Source of the DNA: Patescibacteria group bacterium
Lineage (GTDB): Bacteria; Patescibacteriota; Minisyncoccia; Phycocordibacterales; PALSA-1337
Assembly: GCA_023487965.1 (NCBI GenBank)
Contig: JAMDBV010000050.1
Location: 2,417 to 8,585, forward strand
DNA: 6,169 nucleotides
Direction of reading: 5' to 3'
Both the position numbers and the translations under genes were made by a program. Shown here one piece after another: positions 1-5,854 of the stretch (its first letter is position 1; each line of letters starts with the position of its first letter). The notes beneath the pieces are model-generated. The model was not told the origin of the DNA and did not search any database. It saw only the letters and a list, made by a program, of their open reading frames with translations.

Positions 1-623
1 ACAGTTCTTCGGGAAGTTCGATATATAATCGATACTATCTCAGTTATGCCGCGAGAACTGGCAATAAATGCCCATTCATTACGACATATATGAAGCGCGG
101 TTGGGCCAATTCTCCTGCCGAGGTTACAAAATTGCAAAATTTCCTCAAGGATTATGAGAAGATGACTATTACCGTAAACGGCATATACGATCTTGCGACC
201 GAGAATGCCGTCAAGCAATTCCAGGCAAAATATCTGGATACAGTCATGGGTCCGTGGGGAGCGAATCAACCATCCGGAGTCGTGTATATTACGACCACCA
301 GAAAGATAAATGAATTGGCGTGTAATATTCCTATGTATCTCACGGTCAAAGAGGCGCTCGAGATTCAGGCATATCGCAATCGACCGGTCGTGACAGCATC
401 TGCACAACCGACAGTGCCGAGTTCGACGACAGCTTCGCCGACGATAGAGAATACAAGCGATACCAATGTTGCTCCGACAGTTGACAATTCGGCATCATCT
501 ACTCCGGTTGGTCCTTCTCCGATCATCGGAACGGATGACAGTACCGACAATACCAATACGGCCGCTGTCACAAAGGCAAATATACTGCAGAGATTTTGGA
601 ACTTTCTTAAGAGTATATTCTAA
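1..623 (+). CDS. Surface/secreted peptidoglycan-binding-domain protein, 3' part (5' end outside window)
   Basis: The reading frame (first full codon at base 3) is open to the left edge, so the ATG at 90 is probably internal. Before it the frame reads a Ser/Gly stretch, then a tract with CPFITTYMKRG. A Cys followed by this tract and then by SPAEVTKLQNFLKDY, ATENAVKQFQAKY and a PWG...GVVYITTTRKINELAC segment is the layout I know from Parcubacteria-type surface proteins, whose PG_binding_1-like helical fold is bracketed by two Cys residues (known family pattern, recognised from memory). Counting from M90, the domain covers about residues 1-80. Residues about 97-163 form a low-complexity Ser/Thr/Pro/Asp/Asn linker. 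The last 14 residues (ILQRFWNFLKSIF) look like an amphipathic helix that could lie on a membrane. The likely role is cell-wall attachment or display of upstream domains that cannot be seen here. It ends with TAA and is followed by a strong terminator. It is the only + strand gene and converges on tsaD. Confidence 0.85.
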   Translation, partial: SSSGSSIYNRYYLSYAARTGNKCPFITTYMKRGWANSPAEVTKLQNFLKDYEKMTITVNGIYDLATENAVKQFQAKYLDTVMGPWGANQPSGVVYITTTRKINELACNIPMYLTVKEALEIQAYRNRPVVTASAQPTVPSSTTASPTIENTSDTNVAPTVDNSASSTPVGPSPIIGTDDSTDNTNTAAVTKANILQRFWNFLKSIF

Positions 624-642
624 ACGTAGTTAAATTTCCGAG

Positions 643-671
643 ACAAAATCCCCGAAAGGGGATTTTGTTTT
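643..671 (+). terminator. Rho-independent terminator between convergent genes
   Basis: A perfect 11-bp stem (643-653 with 658-668) closes a GAAA tetraloop. The base of the stem is A/T-rich, its top is CCCC/GGGG, and a T-rich run follows on the + strand (663-671). It lies 20 bases after the stop of the surface protein gene and 5 bases from the tsaD stop on the other strand. It should therefore end the + strand transcript and may also act on the tsaD transcript, although the - strand lacks a long U-tract beyond the stem. Confidence 0.88.
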
Positions 672-672
672 G

Positions 673-2034
673 CTATCGCAGCCGTTTTGTTCCTTTTGCG
701 GATAATGTTGAATCGTCTGTATGTGGTGAACGGTTGAGACCGGCGGCCAAAGCGATCATGAGCGCATTGTCTCCGCTGATGTGATGAGTCGGTAAAAGTA
801 TCGGTATGTCGTGTTTATGCGCCAGATTTGCCAGTTCTCGGCGTATGCGTGTATTGGCGCTTACGCCACCGCCAACGATGAGAGCATTTGCTCCGATCGC
901 TTCGATAGCGTCCTCCGTTTTTTTCTTCAACACCTCCGTAACCGCGCATTCGAATTCCAATGCAATTCTCTTCCTGAATGAATCATCCAATTGTCCCGCT
1001 TTCTCGGCGTCTCTCACGGCGTAGAGTACAGCGGTCTTTAGTCCCGAGAATGAAAAGTCCAAAGTACCTGAATTCATCATCGGCCGTGGGAGTTTGATGT
1101 CGATATTGCCTAGAGGGGAAGTCACATGTGATTGTCCGACAGTAATGTCCTCTTCACGGATACGCCCTCTCGTCCCGCCTCTTCGGCGGGACTCGGGGCT
1201 AGTTCTCGGCCTCGGTCTGCTGACCTCGGCCTCCGAAATGTCCGTTCCGAGGACATTACTGTCGGACACATTATTAATATCAAGCCCGCTTTTCTCCGCT
1301 TCATCCGCCAATCGCGAAATATGCGGACCACCCGGATACGACAATCCCAAAATCCGCGCAACTTTGTCGAACGCCTCGCCGACGGCATCGTCTTTGGTCG
1401 AGCCAATGACCTTATAATCGCCGATATTGCCTACACGTACCAATTCCGTATGACCGCCTGAAATGAGTAAAGCCAGGGTGGGAAAGTCGATACCCTTGAG
1501 TTTCTGTATCTTGCCGAAAACCGTATCTTCCAAAAGCGATCCGACAATATGTCCCTCCATGTGATTGACTGGAATGATCGGCTTGTGCCAGAGGGCCGAC
1601 AAAATCTTTGCCGTATTGATGCCGACCCATAAGGCCGGTTCAAGACCCGGACCTTCGGTGACAGCGATCGCATCTATCGCCGGTATTCGTTCGAGGAATT
1701 TCGCATCGTTGCAGGCACTGAATAATTCGGGATTTTGCGCGCCGATATCGTCCTTGAACTGCTCCAAAATTTTATGCAAATAATCCCCAGCCTCGACTCG
1801 TGAATGGATCAATTCGTTGCCGTTTTCGTAGAGGAGTTTGTGCAAAAGGGGAATAATGTTTTTGCCATGTTCGCGTTTGGCGAGGGTGGGGTACACTCCA
1901 CCATATGCGCTATGCAGATCGGCCTGTGAATGGACCAGGGAATTGATGATACGACATTCGCGTCGCTCCTTGTGTACTTCAATGAGTGCCAGCGCCGTTT
2001 CATCGCAACTAGTTTCGATGCCGAGAATTATCAT
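673..2034 (-). CDS. tsaD: tRNA N6-threonylcarbamoyladenosine (t6A) transferase TsaD, with two internal insertions
   Basis: TsaD transfers the threonylcarbamoyl group from TC-AMP to A37 of tRNAs that read ANN codons, working in the cytoplasm with TsaB and TsaE. The 453 residues open with MIILGIETSCDETA. The metal-binding motif NHMEGH is at 157-162, with H158 and H162 as ligands. The nucleotide-binding SGGHTELV is at 192-199, LPRPM at 315-319, DFSFSGLKTAV at 326-336, GGGVSANT at 388-395, and the third ligand D422 is in SGDNALMIA. Bacterial TsaD is usually near 340 residues. One extra stretch is a helical insert at about 73-118, which I recall as common in Parcubacteria. The other is a Ser/Arg/Pro-rich segment at about 255-304, encoded by a palindromic element. 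All core motifs are intact, so the protein is probably active. The start is fixed by the conserved N-terminus and lies two bases after tRNA-Val, leaving no room for a Shine-Dalgarno site. Confidence 0.95.
   Translation of the reverse strand: MIILGIETSCDETALALIEVHKERRECRIINSLVHSQADLHSAYGGVYPTLAKREHGKNIIPLLHKLLYENGNELIHSRVEAGDYLHKILEQFKDDIGAQNPELFSACNDAKFLERIPAIDAIAVTEGPGLEPALWVGINTAKILSALWHKPIIPVNHMEGHIVGSLLEDTVFGKIQKLKGIDFPTLALLISGGHTELVRVGNIGDYKVIGSTKDDAVGEAFDKVARILGLSYPGGPHISRLADEAEKSGLDINNVSDSNVLGTDISEAEVSRPRPRTSPESRRRGGTRGRIREEDITVGQSHVTSPLGNIDIKLPRPMMNSGTLDFSFSGLKTAVLYAVRDAEKAGQLDDSFRKRIALEFECAVTEVLKKKTEDAIEAIGANALIVGGGVSANTRIRRELANLAHKHDIPILLPTHHISGDNALMIALAAGLNRSPHTDDSTLSAKGTKRLR
1133..1268. 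repeat. Palindromic element inserted in frame in tsaD
   Basis: Arms of 20 bases, 1133-1152 and 1249-1268, are exact reverse complements. Inside them, after a 3x3 internal loop, ACGGA (1156-1160) pairs with TCCGT (1241-1245). The core holds a second perfect 8-bp hairpin, GTCCCGCC/GGCGGGAC (1172-1179 with 1185-1192, 5-base loop), a weak GGTC/GACC hairpin (1214-1225), and a 9-base direct repeat CTCGGCCTC at 1205-1213 and 1225-1233. The element could fold as a cruciform or branched RNA. In tsaD it encodes about 45 residues rich in Arg, Ser, Pro and Glu, probably disordered, in the loop before LPRPM. No transposase or clear target duplication is visible. It resembles Rickettsia palindromic elements in lifestyle only; relatedness is not claimed. 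Confidence 0.9.
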
Positions 2035-2036
2035 TG

Positions 2037-2109
2037 TGCGCGCTAAGGGACTCGAACCCCTGGCCTACCCCACGTCAAGGGGTCGCTCTACCAGCTGAGC
2101 TAAGCGCGC
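2037..2109 (-). tRNA. tRNA-Val (anticodon GAC)
   Basis: The - strand folds as a complete cloverleaf of 73 bases. It has a perfect 7-bp acceptor stem GCGCGCT/AGCGCGC and a D-arm GCTC/GAGC with an 8-base loop. The anticodon stem ACCCC/GGGGT carries the loop TTGACGT, which puts GAC at 34-36. A 5-base variable loop follows, then a T-arm with loop TTCGAGT and discriminator A. GAC reads GUC/GUU valine codons. CCA is not encoded and must be added by the CCA enzyme. Position 37 is G, so this tRNA is not a t6A substrate of the TsaD encoded right behind it. The tsaD ATG starts after only two further bases (CA). Confidence 0.96.
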
Positions 2110-2131
2110 GCTTATCCATGTCAATGCAGGA

Positions 2132-2159
2132 AATATATCACATATATAGCCCCTGGCAA
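2132..2159 (-). promoter_or_regulatory. Predicted promoter for tRNA-Val and tsaD
   Basis: On the - strand, TTGCCA (2159-2154) and an extended -10, TGATATATT (2140-2132), are separated by 16 bases between the hexamers. Transcription would begin near 2125, giving a leader of about 15 bases before the tRNA, which suits RNase P processing. No -10-like box is seen near the tsaD ATG, so tsaD probably depends on this promoter. An alternative -35 (TTGAAC, 2168-2163) has poorer spacing to either -10. Confidence 0.55.
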
Positions 2160-2176
2160 ACTGTTCAATAGTAGTA

Positions 2177-3244
2177 TTACTGAGGTTCGACAACGGCTCC
2201 GATGTGCGGATCACTGTCTATAAAATGATTTTCGATGTGGTCGAGAATCGCTTTGCCGTTCCTTACGGTCAAATAAAGCTTGATCATTTCTCCGCGTTTG
2301 GTCTCCGGTGAAAAATACTGATCAAACAGGGCATTGCCCAATGAATAATAAACAGGCACATCGCCGAGCCATTCATTCTGGCCTATAACATGCGGATGCG
2401 AACCGACGATGGCATCGGCGCCGGCATCGGCAAAAGTCTTTGCGATGCCTATCATCTTTGCCGTCGGCTTCGCTTCGTATTCTATGCCCCAATGCGGCAT
2501 AACGATGACAAAGTATCCCTGATTGTGCAGATATTTTATCCTGTCGACGATATTATCGAAGCCGCTCGCGAATTCGTGATAACCGACGAGGGCGATGCGG
2601 GCACCCTTCTTGCACACTATTTGTTCCGAAGAAGACGCATTGGCCGGCGAACCGAAATACCCGATTCCGGCATCGCGCAGATATTGACGAGTTGAAGCGA
2701 GGCCGGCACTGCCGAAATTGGCGCTGTGATTATTGGCGAGACTGACGCTGGTGACACCGGCATCAGCCAATGCGGTGGCGACTTTCGGGTCAAATGTGAA
2801 TGAGAATGAGTCGGTCATCGTATTGTCATCGAGGAGGGTTTTCGACTGATTGTCGGTTATCGGACCCTCAAGGTTCGCTATGGCAATGTCCGATGAATGA
2901 AATTGCGGACTTAGAGAGGCGATCAGACTGTCGTAGCCGTTCACCTCGCCGAGACGGCGAATATTGCGATCGAACATCATATCGCCGACAACGGTAATAC
3001 TGATGATATTGTCATCAGTCTTCGTTGTGCTTGTGTCGGAGTCATCAGCATAATTTCTCCTGCCGGAATCGGTTAATGCGAAAAGGGAAGACATGAGCGA
3101 CGCCGTCATATCCGCGTTGTGGCGCAAGTCGATACCTTTGGAAGCGTTATTGAACACCAAAACCGCACCATTGCCGGCGCTCCAAGCCAAACCCCAACCG
3201 AAGGCGAAGAAGAAAATACCGATTGCAACGTTCTTGCCAGTCAT
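2177..3244 (-). CDS. CapA / PGA_cap-family metallophosphatase-like protein, membrane-anchored
   Basis: This 355-residue protein starts with a hydrophobic segment (about 5-30) that looks like a signal anchor, followed by a Ser/Thr/Asp linker (about 66-80) and then the CapA-type metallophosphoesterase fold. Motifs in order are VVGDMMFDR (85-93), ANLEGPIT (123-130), SLANNHSANFG (168-178), MPHWGIEY (249-256), GSHPHVIG (281-288) and YYSLGNALFDQ (299-309). These Asp, Asn and His residues match the metal-binding set of the family. Family members take part in poly-gamma-glutamate capsule synthesis or export in Bacillus, but many homologues have no capB/capC partners, and none are visible here, so the substrate is unknown. 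The catalytic part should face outside the membrane. The gene lies 20 bases after recG. It has no Shine-Dalgarno sequence, and a TATAAT sits 6 bases before the ATG. Confidence 0.9.
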   Translation of the reverse strand: MTGKNVAIGIFFFAFGWGLAWSAGNGAVLVFNNASKGIDLRHNADMTASLMSSLFALTDSGRRNYADDSDTSTTKTDDNIISITVVGDMMFDRNIRRLGEVNGYDSLIASLSPQFHSSDIAIANLEGPITDNQSKTLLDDNTMTDSFSFTFDPKVATALADAGVTSVSLANNHSANFGSAGLASTRQYLRDAGIGYFGSPANASSSEQIVCKKGARIALVGYHEFASGFDNIVDRIKYLHNQGYFVIVMPHWGIEYEAKPTAKMIGIAKTFADAGADAIVGSHPHVIGQNEWLGDVPVYYSLGNALFDQYFSPETKRGEMIKLYLTVRNGKAILDHIENHFIDSDPHIGAVVEPQ

Positions 3245-3250
3245 AGGTAT

Positions 3251-3256
3251 ATTATA
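3251..3256 (-). promoter_or_regulatory. Putative -10 box giving a leaderless capA transcript
   Basis: The 20 bases between the recG stop and the capA-like ATG contain a consensus TATAAT on the - strand, with 6 bases between it and the ATG. Normal -10 spacing puts the first transcribed base at the A of the start codon. No convincing -35 lies 16-18 bases upstream, where the sequence is the recG 3' end. There is no purine-rich ribosome binding site. The call rests on the box and its position only. Confidence 0.45.
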
Positions 3257-3348
3257 GACAAATTTTATTCGAAATGGAATTTATTGCGTTCGCTCAATAC
3301 ATATTCCGACAATATCGGATATTCATGCAAGCTGTCGTTCTCGATCAT

Positions 3349-3369
3349 GTTCCTCGCTTCCTCGCGCGC
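3349..3369 (+). repeat. Inverted repeat copy A (native recG 3' coding end)
   Basis: These 21 bases, which contain TTCCTCGC twice in tandem followed by GCGC, are the exact reverse complement of 5244-5264. On the coding (-) strand they encode AREEARN inside EAAREEARNMIEND, a normal RecG C-terminal stretch, so this copy appears to be the original. Confidence 0.9.
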
Positions 3370-5243
3370 GGCCTCGACCATTTTCATATTGCGCAGAGCG
3401 TCCATGGCGATGTCGGAAATGCCCCATTGTCGGGATCCGCCCAAAGCGCCGGGTCCGCGTTGCGACAAATCCAGCTCAGCCAATTCAAATCCGTTCTTGG
3501 CGACCGTGAGCGCCTTGAGTCTCTCGAGGGATTTCTTGGATAATGTTTCGGCGAATGCGTAGCAATAAGCTTGATGATTGCTTCGCAACACTCTGCCGCG
3601 GAGTTGATGCAATTGGGCGAGCCCGAAACGCTCGGCACCCTCGATGATTATAATGGTCGCATTTGGCACATTGACACCGACTTCCACCACAGACGTAGCG
3701 CAGAGTATGTGCGTTTCGCCGTTTTTGAATCGAACCATCGCCTTCTCCTTGTCAGCAGGCTTCATACGACTGTGCATAATATCGATATGAAATTCCGGAA
3801 ACACTTCTGCTTGAAGGCGTCTGGCTTCGGCTTTGACCGAACGCGCATTGAGCGCCAATTCCTTGTCCGGATCCGGCTCATCTATTCTGGGACAAATGAC
3901 ATAGGCCTGTCGGCCGTTTTTCAATTCCTGGCGAATATGTTCATATATATCCTTGCGCCGATCGGGCGTGACTATCTCTGTGATTATCGGCTTGCGACCG
4001 GATGGTGATTGGTCGAGCAGGGTAATATCGAGGTCGCCGTACATGGTTAGCGCCAATGTGCGCGGTATGGGTGTCGCGGTCATGGAAAGCAGGTGCGGAA
4101 CAGCATCATAGCCGCCTTTGTCGATCAGGCCGGAGCGTGTCGAGATACCGAAGCGATGTTGCTCATCTATGATTGTGAGAGCCAGATTCTTGAATTTCAC
4201 GGACTTTTGCACGAGCGCGTGAGTACCGACCAGAATGGCTATCTGACCGGTTGCGACCCATTTGAGGAGTTGGGCGCGGGAAATGTCGGTCCAACCCTTC
4301 GGATTGACCTTGGAGGGGAATTTGCGGCAGCCGGAAGAAGTAATTAGGCCGATCTCTATGCCGAGATATGAGAAATACGAAATGAATGATTCGAAATGTT
4401 GTTTTGAAAGTATTTCGGTTGGACACATGTACGCGACTTGGCGTTTGGTGCTTGTAACCGCGAATGCGACCGTGGCGGCCACGGCGGTCTTGCCGGAGCC
4501 GACATCGCCCTCTAGGAGGCGCGTCATCGGTCGTTCTGCGGAGAGATCTGCAAGAATCGTATCTATGCTTCGCCTCTGCGCGTCTGTGGCGGTAAATGGA
4601 AAACGTTTGATGAATTCATCGACCAAACGCGGATTATTCTCGATCATATGCGAATGTTGTGATCTGTATTGTTTGCGTGCGCGTTGACTGCGCAATTGGA
4701 TCGTAAATATTTCCTCGAATGAGAAGCGCTTGCGCGCGACGATGGCATCATCATGTTTGAGCGGTGAATGGATGAAGATGAGCGCGTTTTTTATTCCCGG
4801 TAAATGATACTTGTCCAGAATGTATTGCGGAAGTATTTCGGGAATAGTTTCCAGAATGCCGGTTTTGAATATTTTGCGCAGAGCGTGATACAGCCAGATA
4901 GAGGTGATACCGCGGGATTCCGGGTATACGGGATACAGTGAATGCTCGTCGATGTCGGATCCAAAAAGGGAATCACCGACGCCGCTCGGCAAATGGTTGA
5001 CAGTTTCTATTTTTGGATTGGAAAAGTACAATCTGCCGCCATTCTTGGCGCGTCTTTCGCTAACTTTACCTTCGATGCGCACCATGTCACCGTTGTGTAT
5101 GATTTTTGCGATATAGGGTTGATTGAACCATGTGCAATGTATGACGCCGGTTTCGTCTTCGACATTGCCCTCGGCGAGGGCGATATGGTTGCGGAAGCTT
5201 TTGCCGGTTTCGAGATCTCTGATACGACCAAAGACGACGGCTT

Positions 5244-5264
5244 GCGCGCGAGGAAGCGAGGAAC
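5244..5264 (-). repeat. Inverted repeat copy B at the recG frameshift
   Basis: This segment is a perfect 21-base inverted copy of 3349-3369, about 1.9 kb away. It starts at the base right after the H56 codon, and two bases after its end RecG homology resumes in the other frame. It replaces or adds to a spot where RecG would be expected to have about three codons. Chance identity over 21 bases in 6 kb is very unlikely. Confidence 0.9.
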
Positions 5265-5441
5265 GTGTTCGAGTGTTTCTATATTCTGGACCTTGGCCGT
5301 ATCGCCGTAGCGGTTGGGGAAATGATATAGGAGGTCGAGAATGGTCTGTATGCCCAATTTCTTGAGCGCGGTCTTTTGTACTGCCGTCAGCCGGAAATGG
5401 GATACTACGTCGTCGGATAGGGATATGGACATGGCATGAAT

Positions 5442-5450
5442 ATTATATCA
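5442..5450 (-). promoter_or_regulatory. Extended -10 promoter for recG, nearly leaderless
   Basis: The - strand reads TGATATAAT, a perfect extended -10 (TGnTATAAT), in the 37-base gap between the doxX-like stop and the recG start. It ends 9 bases before the recG ATG (5432), so transcription would start about 2-4 bases before the start codon. No good -35 is seen, which extended -10 promoters do not strictly need. No Shine-Dalgarno sequence precedes the ATG. Confidence 0.6.
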
Positions 5451-5469
5451 CGCTAAGCTTCGCTCTCGG

Positions 5470-5853
5470 CTACTCGATGGTCGTTTGAAGTGCGGAGTTG
5501 TTTTTTGTAGCCTGCATTGAAATGACCAACGCCGCAATCGCCAGACCAATGTCTCTGATTCCTATGGATGTGAGTCCGACATCCAAAACGATGGAGAAAA
5601 GGTGCAGGAATAAAAGAAAGGCAAACAATCTTACGCAAACGTTCACGGCGAGTAATACGCTGGCGACGATTTCGAATATGCCATTTAGGATGACGAATGT
5701 TCCGGCAGAAATACCTGTGAGGGATACTATCCAATGCGGGATGAGCGATGACCATTGCGCGGGGTTCAGTAGTTGAGAAGTACCGAACCAGGCAAATACA
5801 AATGCGATACCGAGACGCAATATCCAAGGTGCGTATTTTTGGCTTTTATTCAT
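5470..5853 (-). CDS. DoxX-like small membrane protein
   Basis: This 127-residue integral membrane protein has four predicted membrane segments, at about 8-28, 47-70, 73-95 and 98-115. The N-terminal LRLGIAFVFAWFGTSQLLNP resembles the first helix of DoxX/DoxX-like proteins. An Asn/Glu-containing second helix (LNGIFEIVASVLLAV) and the RDIGLAIAAL of the last helix also fit the family. DoxX proteins are poorly defined; some act in membrane redox complexes or thiol/quinone chemistry. The ATG lies one base after the stop of the upstream cytochrome b5-like gene, so the two are almost certainly co-transcribed and perhaps translationally coupled. No Shine-Dalgarno sequence is visible and the start context is A/T-rich. 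The DoxX assignment comes from topology and local sequence only. Confidence 0.72.
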   Translation of the reverse strand: MNKSQKYAPWILRLGIAFVFAWFGTSQLLNPAQWSSLIPHWIVSLTGISAGTFVILNGIFEIVASVLLAVNVCVRLFAFLLFLHLFSIVLDVGLTSIGIRDIGLAIAALVISMQATKNNSALQTTIE

Positions 5854-5854
5854 A

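Larger units (their letters stand above)
3265..5432 (-). pseudogene. recG: ATP-dependent DNA helicase RecG, frameshifted near the 5' end
   Basis: RecG remodels stalled forks and branch-migrates Holliday junctions. The 5' frame (ATG at 5432) gives LGIQTILDLLYHFPNRYGD and stays RecG-like to about H56 (5265). It then continues as unrelated sequence to a stop at 5007. RecG homology resumes in another frame at AVVFGRIRDLETG (from 5241), then HCTWFNQPYI of the OB-fold wedge, and runs to TAA at 3265. In that frame, counted from M at 5085, the helicase motifs are GDVGSGKT (193-200), DEQHRFG (307-313), TATPIPRTLALT (336-347), VVEVGVNVPNA (466-476), QLRGRVLR (494-501) and RGPGALGGSRQWG (543-555). A repaired protein would be about 715-720 residues, the usual range. 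The frame change coincides with a 21-base inverted copy of the gene's own 3' end. As written, no full RecG is made, and a restart at 5085 would lack the first half of the wedge. A sequencing or assembly error remains possible. Confidence 0.88.

Noticed and set aside
90..92. ATG at 90 as the true start of the surface protein
   Set aside because: The frame is open upstream to the window edge and encodes the Cys-Pro anchor (CPFITTY) typical of the domain, with no ribosome site or -10 box before 90.
1133..1268. CRISPR or intron within tsaD
   Set aside because: There is only one palindromic unit, no repeat-spacer array, and the reading frame passes straight through, so splicing is not needed.
1094..1461. 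+ strand ORFs across the tsaD palindrome
   Set aside because: They have no start signal and no homology outside the element. Their openness follows from the element's symmetry and low stop content.
3349..5264. Invertible (phase-variable) DNA segment between the two 21-bp inverted repeats
   Set aside because: Flipping the 1.9 kb would destroy recG rather than offer a second coding state, and no invertase is present. A template switch or artefact explains it better.
5242..5264. Programmed ribosomal frameshift in recG
   Set aside because: There is no slippery heptamer or downstream structure, and the site holds extra bases from an inverted copy, which points to mutation or artefact.
5453..5827. 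A 124-codon - strand ORF overlapping the doxX-like gene
   Set aside because: It is Arg/His-rich with no family resemblance and lies almost wholly within the better-supported membrane protein frame, so it is an out-of-frame shadow.
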